DNA of 64,000 nt from Brachionus plicatilis (lineage: Eukaryota; Rotifera; Eurotatoria; Ploima; Brachionidae): assembly GCA_010279815.1 (NCBI GenBank), contig QEOQ01000274.1, forward strand, positions 1,048,618 to 1,112,617, in the 5' to 3' direction. The notes beneath the pieces were generated by a model. The model had not been told where the DNA came from, did not search any database, and saw nothing but the letters and a program-made list of their open reading frames with translations. Both the position numbers and the translations under genes were made by a program. This document shows positions 48,386 through 59,913 of this stretch, in pieces. Within the stretch, counting starts at the first letter, position 1; every line of letters begins with the position of its first letter.

Positions 48386-51300
48386 ACAACTAAATTGACT
48401 TAGTAAAGTAGTATTATTTAGTTTATTTAGTAAAGTTTGTAGAATTAGTATAATTCCAAAAGAAAAAATATTATTTAATAACAAAATTCATTTGTATCGA
48501 TTATTTTAAGAATAGTTTTAGGCTTTTTTTCTGACCTCCTCTTGGATCAGGATTAAACTTTCTATTTTTATTATATTTCTGAGTGCTTCCTTAATTTATT
48601 GAATTTTTAGACCAACGATTCATTTAAATTAAAAAATTAATAAATTTTGAAAAATTTATTTTGATTTTAAAATCTTCAATTTTTAAAAATTAATATTTTT
48701 TAAAGCTTTTATTTATTTATTTTCTAACCTTTTGTGATTTTCAAATTTCATGCATGTGTAATATGCAAGTATTTTTTTAATTAAAATTTTGTATGTTAAA
48801 AAGATTTTTAAGTAAGTTAATAATACTTTAAATTATGTTGTGAATGTGGGCCTTTTAAGTTTTATCTCTGTTATCGAATTCAAAGGTCGGTTATTTCATC
48901 GTTTTAGGCAAAAAAAATTTTTTTTAATTTGATTTTACTTAGCTTCAAGTTCCTTTAGGAGGAATATTTTTGTTTTAAGTATTAACAATATTATACACTG
49001 ACTTAAGTGCGATTGGAGCTAATTTTATAACTTTTTAAATGATTGTTTGTGTGTGAATCGAGTGGTTGAGTTTTTAGATGACTACTTTAAATCTTGAATT
49101 AAGCTATTTTATTTTTCAAATATATCCATACTATTTTTTCGCACTTTCTTTTATTTTAAAAATTCTTCTTAATTTGCTAAATTATAAAATTTAAAAAAAT
49201 TAAATTTTTATTTTTTTTAATTTTCCATTTAATGCAGTATTCATATGGTTTTCTGTTTTTACCAAAATTTACGAGAAATTATGAAATTTTTATTTTTATG
49301 CCTTACCGAATAAATATCTTGGTGAAAACAGAAAATCACAGCAAGACTGTAAAACTAGCATGGTTGATGATGTAATGAGTCTTAGATGTAATTTGGTCGG
49401 ATAATTTTTATAGAAATGTTGAAATGATAAATGGATATTAGGCAAATTGAAAATAGTTTTACATTTTTACATTTTCATATTTGTAGATTTTTTATGCAAT
49501 ATTTCAGAAAATAATTTTGCCGGATATTACCATTTTAAAAGCGACTCAACTCTAAATTTGGTCAAATGATGAAAAATATTTCGATTTTTGACCATTTTTT
49601 GATAAAATTTAGAAAACATTTAATAATAAAAATAATAAATTTTTTTTTGGTTGATTCTTTAAGGATTTGGTTGAGATCATTTAAAAAATGTACAAGATCA
49701 TTTCAAATCTTCTATTTTCGTTTTTAAATGCTTTTAAACATTATTTCGTATTTTCGTATCAAATTATCAAAGCTAATTTTCAATAAGCAAAATTTTTTTT
49801 AAACACAATTCAAATAGTTTAATTAAATTTCATCTATTAATTTTTCTTTATTTTCCTTTTTTTTATTAAAATCCATTTAAAATTTACGCAAATTTTCGAT
49901 GAAAGTCTAATTTTTGTTGAATTTAATTTTTTAAAAGAAAATTGAAAAAATTAAAAAAAGGCCGAAAAGGGAAAAAACTTGAAAATTTTTTAACCAAGTT
50001 GTTATTTACATAAATTTCTTAATTAATTAAAAACATTTGATTGATTGAGAAATTAAAATTAAAATTAAATATCTAAAATTAATTTTAAATAATCATTTTT
50101 GTTAGCAATGAGTGCATTTGGTTTACTTATGACCATAGGAAGCTTCAATCACAAATTAAGTAAAGCATATAACGGTATTTAATAAAACAAGATTTTAATG
50201 AATTTCGCATATAATTTTTTTTCCAAAATTTTATTTGCCTTACTTTTTCAAACAAAATATGTTCAGTCATCAAAAAATTTTTCAACTCTAAAAAAAACAG
50301 ATACATTATATGTTGCATTAAAATTATTAAACAATGCACCTAAAACAGATCACCTCCTTAGTTAAAATTTTTCTGTCCCAAAAATTATTTATACTGGGCA
50401 CCTAAAAGAAAATGGGCCTCGAAATTAAATTATTCTGGCACCAAAGTTTTTAAAAAAGAATTTAGAGAACGGATGTAAAAAAGTCACTTATTAAAGAAAA
50501 TTTTTTTGAATATTTTTAAATAAAAAAGAAAAGAAAAATTAACTTTCATTCGCGAAAAATTATAACTCTTAAACAATCTAATCATAGAATCAAAAAAATG
50601 TACCCTTATAAAATTGTGATTTTAAATTAAATAAAAAAATATAATATAAGACATTATTTAATGATAATCACATAAAAAAGTCTTTGCTATTTGAGGAATT
50701 ACTATAAAAAATTGCCATCTTTTGTTTTAATATTGTAATCACAAAATAATCATTTAACGTGAGTAGAGTTTTCTAGTATTATTACAAAAGTGAATTAAAT
50801 TTCTAATAAAAGATTTCTGACTCTAAAAACGGGTGTAAAATAAAAAATGGAACAAAATTAAATTTATCATAAAATTTTTTTTATTTACAAAGGCTTTAAA
50901 TTTTTTTTTCAAATGTAACTGAACCCTCCTATTTGAAAAAATAATATCAGTTAAGGTATTGTATAAATCTTTTTTGATGGTTTCGTACATTTTTACTAAC
51001 AACTTATCGAAAATTCAACTTTATGATATAATATTTATTTATTTTAAAGCTAGAATCAATCTGATTTAAATTTTGAAAAATATTGGTCAAAATTGGAGGA
51101 AAGGAAAGGGAAAAGGTCTTGTCCACTCTTATAGCAAATTTAACTAAACTTTTGTGTCATTTTTTATTTTACACCCGTTATTTGATCTTACTTGACCAAA
51201 TTTAGGGATCTCTCAGATTTTGTTATTAAAGTTACTCTTTCCGGCTATGTTATCAATCTGATAGCAAAAATTTTATCAAAGAAAAACGTTATCTAAAATA

Positions 51301-51705
51301 TTCTTTTTTATTTAAGTCAATTTTAGATCAAATCTTTCAAGAATGTTTTTTTTTAAGTAAATTAAATTTTAAATTAATTAAGGTTTCTATTTTTTTTTCC
51401 AAATTTAATATTTTTTTCAATAACATAAAAATTGTTCAGATTAAGAATTAAAATTAATAAGCACATATAAGTTGCTGTTTTATAAAAATAAAATGACTGG
51501 GTATAATTGATTTTAATTCTCTTTTTCTTATTATTTTCAATTTTTATTTTAGATAAAAAAATATTTCGAAATGGAACAAAAAAATGAAGTCAAAATTTTC
51601 AAACATTTTTGTTATTAAATTATAATTGGGAAGGGTAACCATGATAACAAAACCTGGTATACACAAATTTAGTCCGAAGGAAACCAAAAATAAATTAATT
51701 TCACA
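48386..51705. other. Intergenic, minor inverted repeats only
   Basis: A/T-rich with no gene recognised. Two weak foldbacks are visible: GGTTTTCTGTTTTTACCAA near 49249 against TTGGTGAAAACAGAAAA near 49330, and AACGGGTGTAAAATAAAAAA near 50829 against its inverse near 51158-51178. Confidence 0.5.
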
Positions 51706-51707
51706 TA

Positions 51708-51882
51708 CTTGAATTAACAAAATAACAAAATCCCTTTGATTAATTAATACAATTTTGGCTTATGGCCCAGGTAGAACTACTCTTTTCACAAATCATTGAT
51801 TTTACGGTTCTACCTGTGCAGTAAGCCAAAATTGTATTAATTAATCAAAGGGATTTGATAATTTTGTTAATTTAAGTAGTTT
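51708..51882. repeat. Long near-perfect hairpin (about 70-bp arms)
   Basis: The left arm (about 51708-51777) reads through TAACAAAATCCCTTTGATTA, ATTAATACAATTTTGGCTTA and CCCAGGTAGAAC. The right arm (about 51813-51882) is its inverse, from GTTCTACCTG to CAAAGGGATTT and TTTTGTTAATTTAAG. There are only a few mismatches and a loop of about 35 nt. It would form a strong hairpin as RNA or DNA. The most economical reading is a MITE. Confidence 0.8.
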
Positions 51883-53218
51883 ATTTTTCATCAGATTATT
51901 AGGTCAAGTTTGATCATATATTAAGGTCAGAAAATTTTGTAAAAATTTTTTAAAATTTATGTTTAAATGCCTGAGAACATATTTTTATAAAATTTAAATA
52001 ATTAAACCTGCGCCAAATCTAAATTAATGAATAAAAATTAATGAATTAATGAATCATTAAATTTTTCCATTTTTCGAGTTTTAAATCAAATAGAATTTTT
52101 AACGAAATTAAATTTTATGATTTATTAAAAATTTTGATTTTTCAAAAAGATTCGTGATATCCTTCAAAAATTTCTATTTAGTCAAAATAAACTTTTAATG
52201 ATTGAAAAATACTAACAAGTAAACATTCTATTAAGCTAGATTAATAAATTTTTTCAAAGTGCTTATTTTTTTAATGAAAGTTTAGAAGTTTTCATTGTTT
52301 GCTTTTTTAAGAAGAAAAAACAATCACGGTATAGATCAAAAGAAGTAAATCACCAAAATTTATTTTTTGTAAGGATTTTTTAAAAATCATGTTGGCGATT
52401 ATTTATTTAAAAAATTCAGATTTTATTTATTGTATCTTTGTATTTCCAACTCAATATTTGATTACAGATAATATTTTGAAAAAAAAATGTGCTAGCTTTT
52501 TTTTTGATTTTATACAGCTTTTTGTCAATAAATCCGTTAAACTTTCTATGATTTTATTTTCCACTGATTTAACATCTAAAAATTGTTAAATGTAATGTCA
52601 TTTTGTGCAATGTTTATCTATAAATTATTTATTTAAAATAATTTAAGTAGATAGAACATTTTTTTGAATTTTTATAAACTAAAAAAAAATTTTAAATTTG
52701 ATTTGTTCTTTATTTGTTTTAAAAAAATCTTAGGAGCCCGCATATTAATTTAATTTGCTCAATTTAAAGTGTATCTAGGTTCAAATTTAATCAAAATCAT
52801 TTTTTAATTGACGTAATTAATTCGCAAGGATTCATTAAGCTGAACTGTTAAAAAATTAAAAACAAAAAAATCCACTTTAAAAGGCTTTTAAATATTTACT
52901 TACTTAACTTTTTCAATTGAAGTCCCAGGTGCACATTGGCAACAGCTAAAAATGTTCCGATCTTTCGACTTCTAGTCAAAAATCTCTTGGACCCAAAGAT
53001 TTTTGTCAAAATTTTCTCAATTTTTTCAACATAATTAAAAACGAAATTAGTCAAATAACGCTTTAATGAAACAAAATAAGACATCTATTAAAAGCACATT
53101 ACCCTCGAGCCAAAGGCACCACAAACACGTCTTTCTATGATAAAAATTCTTAGGTAAATAATAAATTTAGTTATTTAAGAGAGAACAAAAAGTTGAAAAA
53201 AATTATAAATTGTAAAAA
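51883..53218. other. Intergenic; includes a possible divergent first exon
   Basis: A minus-strand frame at 53084 to about 52900 (MSYFVSLKRYLTNF, SRKIGTFLAVANVHLGLQLK) ends at a good donor-like GTAAGTAAATA. It could be the first exon of a divergent gene sharing the TPR gene's upstream region. I see no convincing second exon, so I do not call it a gene. Confidence 0.35.
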
Positions 53219-54241
53219 ATGGCAAATTCTGAGTATGACAAAACAAAAAACAGCTTGGAAAGTATAATTAAATACGAGCAATCATTGCTGATTACTAAGG
53301 AATCGCTGAACGATTTCAAAAATGTGCTTGAGATGAAGCGGAAACTGTTGCCCAGCATGCATCGAGAATTAGCAGTGACAATGGACAGAATTGGTCTGAT
53401 TTACGCAGACATGGATGACCATGAACAATCAATAGACTACTTCTCTGAATCCCTCAACATCCACAAAAATTCAAATGAACCCAGTTGCCTGGCTGAATGC
53501 TACTGGCGCTTGGGCGACGCTTTTCTCAAGCTAAAAGACTACTCAACGAGTCTGAATTTTTTTTCCAGAAGCTTGGAGCTGCTTAAGTCTACTTTAAGAG
53601 GAAACGATACAAAGATAGGCTATGCTCATCTGAAGATTGGCAATTGTTTTCTAGGCATGCACCGAATAGACCAGTGTTTGCGCTTCTACCAGACAAGTCT
53701 GGAAATATTCAAGAAAAAGTTGGCTGAGTATCACCCAACAATGGCGGATTGCTTCAACCAAATTGGAAAAGCCCACTTCACTATCGGAGATATGCACAAA
53801 GCGGTTGAGTATTTCGAAAGAGCCCTCGCCATAAGGGTCACTATTTTGCCTGGTTTTCACTTAGACATCACTGATTCCTACAAAAATGTGGGCGATTGCT
53901 ATTACAAAATGGGCCAGTATGAAAAAGCTATTGAGTGCTATTGTAAGAGTGTGGAAAATGGTCGGACTGTGACCACAGATAATTACTCTATTGTGGTGCC
54001 AATTTATATAGGAATTGGCGAAGCGTATGCCAAGCTTGGTCAGCCAATTACGGCTATTAATTATTACCAGAAAAGCTTTGAAATATATAAAAAAATTCTG
54101 AATGAAAATCACCTGGATTATGCGAGGTTGTATAATTGTCTTGGAGTTGCGTATCTTGAGCTTGGAGAGGTGAAAAAAGCCCAAGAATTTTTTGCAATGT
54201 ACAAAAGAGTTCGTGATTATAATTTACAATTTTTTAAATAA
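53219..54241 (+). CDS. Kinesin-light-chain-like TPR protein, intronless
   Basis: 340 aa in one uninterrupted exon. It is built almost entirely of tandem tetratricopeptide repeats of about 40-42 residues: AVTMDRIGLIYADMDDHEQS, CYWRLGDAFLKLKDYSTSL, GYAHLKIGNCFLGMHRIDQC, CFNQIGKAHFTIGDMHKAVE, SYKNVGDCYYKMGQYEKAIE, IYIGIGEAYAKLGQPITAIN and LYNCLGVAYLELGEVKKAQE. The spacing and the Y/F-x(n)-A pattern are those of the TPR_12/kinesin-light-chain group. No NB-ARC, kinase or other catalytic domain is attached. TPR arrays bind protein partners, but the partner cannot be inferred. Single-exon structure, against multi-exon neighbours, suggests a retrocopy or a lineage-expanded family. ATG at 53219 follows an A-rich leader. 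Confidence 0.85.
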   Translation: MANSEYDKTKNSLESIIKYEQSLLITKESLNDFKNVLEMKRKLLPSMHRELAVTMDRIGLIYADMDDHEQSIDYFSESLNIHKNSNEPSCLAECYWRLGDAFLKLKDYSTSLNFFSRSLELLKSTLRGNDTKIGYAHLKIGNCFLGMHRIDQCLRFYQTSLEIFKKKLAEYHPTMADCFNQIGKAHFTIGDMHKAVEYFERALAIRVTILPGFHLDITDSYKNVGDCYYKMGQYEKAIECYCKSVENGRTVTTDNYSIVVPIYIGIGEAYAKLGQPITAINYYQKSFEIYKKILNENHLDYARLYNCLGVAYLELGEVKKAQEFFAMYKRVRDYNLQFFK

Positions 54242-55700
54242 AACCTGTTTTTTTATTCTCTAAGTTTTTATTTGAAGCAAAGAATAATATTTTTTATATA
54301 TTGGGTAAAAATGAGAATAAAATTTGGATCTTGCCACATTTTTTGGACACCTTTTTTATTCACTGTAGTGTTTACATTAGTACCCTTGTTTAAGTAAATT
54401 AACTTTCCAGTGATATCGACAAAGAAGTCGCTATTCACAAGTCACAGAATTGAAAATTGAGCAAACTTTTTACTTTGCCCTAGCAATTAATTTTTTTTTT
54501 AACTCAGTATCATTTGTTTAAAAATTTAAAGAGCCATTAAAAACTAATAGAAAAAAACAATATCATTATCAATAAAAGTAAAAAAAAAAATTGTATTTAA
54601 ATCATTTAAAGGGGAGGAATGCACCATTGTTACAAGATCAAATTCTAATAAAACCAAATAATTTTTTTCGAAAATTTTTTTTTATATTTTAATTTCAATT
54701 TATACTTATTCTGAGGATGATAATATTAAAAAAAATTTAAATCCTTTAATAAAAGTTAATATAAATTATTATCTTTCAACTAAAATTACTCAAAAAAAAA
54801 TCATTTTTCTTAAATTTGCATAACTGATATTATTCTTATTAACTTTTCAAATTCGTATTAAAATTATATACTAAACATAATTTTACTTTAAAAAAAAAAC
54901 TAAAAATCAGCAAATAAACGCTTTTGAACAATTTTTTGAGCCAGAGAAGGATGGTTTGTATAATAAGAATTTTTTTTTTTAATTAGATTTTTAAAATTAA
55001 TCCACAATTTTAAATTAATAAAGTAATTTTAAGGAATTTAAGTCATTTTTATATTCATCTAGTAAAATTGGTGAAAAATCAGTACTATTTTCATTTTTTA
55101 ATAATTATTTATAAAATTAAAATAATTATTAAATTTATTAGAGCCATTTTTGCACAATTAGAAAATAAATTAAAGCGTTTTTACTTTTTGTACTGTAATT
55201 TTTGTACTAAAATTTCACATTGCCTTTAAAAGCTAGTCCAGAAACTACAAAAGGATATAAGTAATATTCTTTCATTTGTATGTTTTTTTGTTATCGTAAA
55301 ATCAACATATAAAATTTGTCGTTTTTGTTCCCGTAATGGATCTATAGACTTTGTGATATAATTTAAATATACCAACACTAATAAAAATAACAATTTAATA
55401 TCGTAAACAGTAAATAAACATAAAAGAATAATAAACCGAAAGAGCTAAAAAAAAGAAAAAATAAATCTTAATTTTAAATAGTAAAAGTAAGACTGTTGTT
55501 AAGTCTTTTCAATACTTTTTTTAATATTAAATTTGAAGCACCGCCCATTTTCGTATCTTTTAACATGAGGAAAGGGTTTTGATTTTTTGTCAATTTGATT
55601 TTTTGTAAAATCCACCATGTTAAATTTTTGAAAGTAATTTATATATTTATTATATTAATTATATTAATAAATGAATCGATTTTTCATTTTAGATACAACG
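54242..55700. other. Intergenic with one dispersed repeat
   Basis: A/T-rich. The stretch 54775-54925 (ACTAAAATTACTCAAAAA, TTGCATAACTGATATTATTC, AAAATCAGCAAATAAACG) resembles 37480-37620. No gene was recognised. Confidence 0.5.
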
Positions 55701-55919
55701 AAATCAAAGTATAAAGAATGCATTAGTTATTTTGATACAGTGTCGGAAACTTACTTGTCACATTATATCATCTAATATCAGTTGATATCAGTCAAATTTA
55801 TTTAGTCTTTTGAAAACAATCTAGATTCTTTAGCATACTTTGAACTTCTAAGAGACCATTTAATTCCTTTTGTATTCTCTAAAAGTGGATTAATAAAAAT
55901 GGTAAAAGATTTTTTCACC

Positions 55920-56810
55920 ATAAGCTGTTTTTGACATCGGTTCAATCAGATTGTCAGTTGAAAAGTCGTGTTCAGTAGTCTTTTCCAGGTACAAAAAAGA
56001 GAGTGATAATCTAAACTTAAAAATTTATGGAAACAGAATAGTGAGCCAAAAAGAAATCAAATTTCTTGGTATTAAATTTGATTCTAAGTTAAATTTTAAT
56101 ATACTGGTAGACGAAATTAAAGAACGCTGCAATAATAGGCTAAATATTATTAAGATATTGTCAAACAAAAAATGGGGTCTTAATCAAAACACACTAGGAA
56201 ATCTTTATAAATCCTTAGTCGGATCAATTTTAGATTATTCTTTTCCTTGCTTAAATTCATTTTCAGAAAATAATATCAAAAAACTACAAGCAATTCAGAA
56301 TACAGCAGTCAGATCTATTCTCAAGTTAAAATATGATACTCCCTCCAACATCGTGCATCATGAGGCTTTTAATAAACTAAAATTACTAACAGACTAGAAT
56401 CGGCTTTTTGAATTGAGTGAGAGATATGTTGGGACAGGACTGAGTCATTCTATTCCATTGGTTGTAAGACTGGTGAAGGAATACAAAGAAGGTTTCGAAT
56501 CAAGACATATTGAATACCCAACTCCATTGTGTAATTGCTACCTTCCTATTTCTTCTTTTTTTCCTGAAACTTGAACTATTTAAACATGTGCAACATGTAA
56601 CAATCTATTCCTATTTATGTCTTTTCAACTTTCATTTTTTTAGCCTATTTACTTTATTTCGATTCTTTTTTTTAATCTCATTTTATTAACTTTAATTTTA
56701 TTTTTATTTTATTTTATTTTATTTTTATTTTATTTTTTTTTTTATTATTTTTTTAACTTATTCTGAAGGAGCTCTAGCTCGGTACAGAAAACAAATAAAT
56801 AAAACAATTA
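55920..56810 (+). mobile_element. LINE fragment (C-terminal reverse transcriptase and 3' end)
   Basis: Only the part after the RT catalytic core is present: a frame at 55951-56397 (SVEKSCSVVFSRYKK, KEIKFLGIKFDSKLNF, LGNLYKSLVGSILDYSFP, KKLQAIQNTAVRSIL) typical of jockey-like LINE C-termini. A TAG at 56395-56397 interrupts it; the same frame resumes (NRLFELSERYVGTGLSHSI) to a TGA at 56572-56574. The 3' region is T-rich and ends AGCTCTAGCTCGGTACAGAA then a short A-rich tail, the same 3' end as the copy at 1397. The 5' truncation is near 55920. Confidence 0.8.
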
Positions 56811-56827
56811 AATTTCAAAATCTCACA

Positions 56828-56851
56828 CTACTACTACTACTACTACTACAA
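56828..56851. repeat. (CTA)n microsatellite
   Basis: About eight consecutive CTA units just downstream of the LINE tail. Confidence 0.9.
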
Positions 56852-57364
56852 TTTCACTCTTCTACCTCACTTCTGATCGAAAGTTTATTTTCATGGATTT
56901 TGAGATTTAGGTCCATTTTAAAAAAATAAAATTATTTTCTAATCATTCTGGAATCATATAAATAAATAAATATTTATAACATCAATTAAAAAATAATTTA
57001 TTTGTAATCAAAACATGATAAATTTAACAATCTAAAAAATTTTTTACTTTTTTATTTTTAAATAAAATCATTTTTGTTAATTCTATGGGTAAAAATTAGT
57101 CCTAGCTGAATAATTTTTGATAATCTGTTAATATTGATGATTTTCTTAACGGTCGATAACACAAGCCTAAAAAACTTTTTGAAATATCTTATATTAATTT
57201 TGAACAAAATTAATTACCTGCTTTAAATCGATATTTTCTTACAACGCTACTAGATACACTTTTTCTGATTTTTTTCTCAATTAAATATGCAACTTCAACA
57301 GAAGAAATACAGCCTTTTCTTTCCTCAGTTATTATCTTATTTTAATATTTAAAGTATAAAAAGG
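56852..57364. other. Intergenic, nothing recognised
   Basis: A/T-rich spacer between the LINE fragment and the hAT element. Confidence 0.5.
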
Positions 57365-58536
57365 ATGATATTTAGGGTTGGGAATTCGAAATCGACACTT
57401 TCGAAATTTTGTTAAAAAATAGTGTCGATTTCGATTTTTTGATTTCGAAATTGAACAAAATCATAATTTAATGGTTTCGAAAAGTGAAAATAAATTTCGA
57501 CACTGAAACTTAGTTTCGACATCCAAATAAAAAATTTCGATTTTAAAACTAAGTTTCGAAGTTAATTAATATATTCAAAATTATAAAATAACATTCGGAA
57601 AATTTTTTTTCTTTTGAAAAAATAAATCAATCAATTAAAATTAAGTAATTATGCTTTGAAAATTAAAATTATTTTGTTTATTGTTTTATTTAGGATCTTT
57701 ATTAATTATTTTATAAACAGACTAATTTTTTTAACAAAATCAAAAAGAAAAGTAACGCAATACAAAGCGGTCTTATCAGTTAAAAAAACCCTACCTAACT
57801 TTTTGAACAAATTTAGTAAATAAACAACAGTTTCGGCAATTTGAAGTTTATGATCAATTTTTGATGCTCAAAATCATCAAATCAAACTAAAACTATAAAA
57901 TAAATTTTAATCTTTTAATAGAATTAGTGCAGAGGTAAATTTTGGTTTAACATACTTTGTTACATCTAAAGGAAAAAACTGCAAAAGTCTGCAAAAAAAT
58001 TATCCACTTAAAATAGCATCATTTCGATGGTGTGCATTCTGCATTGTGCATTTTGATATTGCAGAGTTTATTTTTTTATTTAACATAGTATGTTAAATCC
58101 AAAAATATATCTCTGTATTATTTCTATTAAGAAATAAAAATTTATTTAATAGTTTTAGTATGATTTGACCATTTTGAGCATCATAAAATAGATCATAAAC
58201 TTCAAATTGCCACAGTTTCAACTAGTATTTTTAATAGCTATTTCAACGTGAAAATTGAAGTTTTAGTTTCGAAACTAAAAACATAATGTCGAAAATGAGT
58301 TTCGACACCGACATTATTTTTGGTATTCGAAATCAAAATTTTAATTTCGAAACTAAAATTGCATTTCGACATTAAGTTGTAAAATCTACAATATTTTATA
58401 AAATTCGAAATTAAAATTTTTAGTTTCGAAATCATTTCTTAATTTCAATTATTAATCAAAATTAAAAATAATTTCGAAATTTTTTTGTTATATTCGAATA
58501 TTTTTTTTATTTCGTTTTCCCAACCATGATGATATT
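57365..58536. mobile_element. Non-autonomous hAT-type element with 8-bp target-site duplication
   Basis: Identical 8-bp ATGATATT flanks both ends (57365-57372 and 58529-58536). The termini read TAGGGTTGGGAA inward from the left and CATGGTTGGGAA inward from the right, resembling hAT ends. The subterminal regions (about 57380-57570 and 58255-58500) are dense in TTTCGAAA and TTTCGAC words in both orientations. Nested inside, arms of about 85 bp (57830-57915 and 58137-58222) are inverted around a centre with CTGCAAAAGTCTGCAAAA. No transposase frame is present, so the element depends on one supplied in trans. Confidence 0.85.
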
Positions 58537-59114
58537 ATAAATTTTGTAAATGGCTTTCTCCTTACTAGAAAAAATGATAGTAAATTTATTTTACAGTACT
58601 GCTATGACTTTCTGTTTTTACAGCAATTTATGGAAAATTATGTAGTTTTAGGTAAATTAACCAAATTTCGTAATTTTATTAAATTCCTGTAAAATTCGAA
58701 AAAAAAAATTAATTTTTTTTACTTTTTTTTACTAAAAATTACAAAAATTTACCACTATTAAATAAAATTTCACGTAAAATTACGTGAAAAAAAGTAATTT
58801 TTTTTTTTCGAATTCAGGACCAAAAAATTTCAAAAAAGTCAAAAAATGACAAAATTCTCAAAAACAATTTTATTAACAACGATTTTATTAGGATGAAAAC
58901 GCTTTTAATTGCTAAAAGTGTATAATTTTAAAAGATCCTTTTTTGAATAATAAAATAATAAAATTATATTATATGGGAAATTTCCCAAGAAAGAGTTTTA
59001 ACATTCAAATCATACATTCATCAAGCTTTCTTCAAAATTTCCCTTGAAAAAAAGTATAAAATGGTTCAAAATTTTGAAAAGAAAAATTAAATTTTATAAT
59101 TTTAGTTTAAAGAA
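58537..59114. other. Intergenic with a compact foldback
   Basis: A foldback spans 58685-58819: CCTGTAAAATTCGAAAAAA on the left, TTTTTTCGAATTCAGG on the right, and a near-perfect palindrome TTTCACGTAA/TTACGTGAAA at 58768-58789 within it. No gene before the AIG1 fragment. Confidence 0.55.
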
Positions 59115-59323
59115 ATGGCTGAAGATTCTGATCGCACGCGTATTGTTTTTGTAGGAAAAACTGGTATTAAAAGATTAAAAGCTTTATAGGACGGAACGAA
59201 TTCCTGCCAATGCCCTCTTCAGCAAGTGTTACAATTAATTGTCAAGAATTGCTAGCCGATATTCAGGGCAAACGTTGTCTAATTGTTGATTCAACAAGTT
59301 ATTTTAAACCGTTGTTTATCTGA
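59115..59323 (+). pseudogene. AIG1/GIMAP-type GTPase fragment, broken in the P-loop
   Basis: ATG at 59115 opens MAEDSDRTRIVFVGKTG, the start of an AIG1-type G1 loop. A stop comes after eight non-matching codons. From 59189 a second stretch reads GRNEFLPMPSSASVTINCQE and GKRCLIVDSTS, corresponding to the segment after the P-loop up to the G3 region. The lysine/serine core of the P-loop (GKS/T) is missing between them: only about 24 nt separate the pieces, too short for a normal intron and not carrying the lost residues. G3 would be DTPG; here it is DSTS. Remaining domain sequence (G4, G5) is absent. This is probably a dead copy of an immune-type GTPase family expanded in several invertebrates. 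Confidence 0.65.
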
Positions 59324-59467
59324 ATTTTTTTATTTTAAATAGATTTATAAATGTGATTTTTTAATAAATTTTTTATTTTTTTAAAGAAATATTAATATTG
59401 CTTTTGACTATTTTGGGTTCATATTCTAAACAATTGATAAATAAGCTTTTTCTAACCTATTTAATTG

Positions 59468-59913
59468 GGTAGTAGTAGTATTAGTAGTAGTAGTATAGTT
59501 TTTCTGCGACAAGTCTTACCTCTTGTAGAGCATCCCAAGTTATATTTAGTTAGCTTGCGGAAGCATTGCTGCTTATAACAGAGTTTTTATGCTCGCTACT
59601 TACGTCTTTCGACGTCATTATTTAAAGTCCCCTTGACTGGCGAATCCTGCCACGTTCCCATGGGAAGATAATCGCTGTTCTAATGTCAGGCTCCATTTTT
59701 TAGATGAATGGTAACAACCATCCAGAGTAACGATTTGGCGAAGAACTCAAATCAGGTGACTAATAGAAGCACAACACTGAAAGCACAAGCTCAAATCCAT
59801 AATTTATTTATTTTTTCTAACGTTACATTTATTTGACTTGACTAGGATTTGAACCCGGACTTTCAGTCGCAATAAGCTGTTGTTTTACCCACAACACCAC
59901 CACCTCTCTAGGG
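59468..59913 (-). mobile_element. tRNA-derived SINE, second family, with (TAC)n tail
   Basis: On the minus strand the head has a B box GGTTCAAATCC (59855-59845) and a weaker A-box-like TGGTGTTGTGGG near 59901-59890. A roughly 350-bp body of balanced base composition follows (containing CATGGGAACGTGGCAGGATT and GACGTCGAAAGACGTAAGTA) and ends in a (TAC)n microsatellite at 59468-59497. Body and tail differ from the SINE at 46149. The exact 5' end and any target-site duplication are unclear. Confidence 0.7.

Noticed and set aside
59164..59188. Mini-intron of about 25 nt in the AIG1-type fragment
   Set aside because: It begins GT and ends AG, but it is well below the 48-63 nt minimum seen in other genes here, and removing it still leaves the P-loop core missing.
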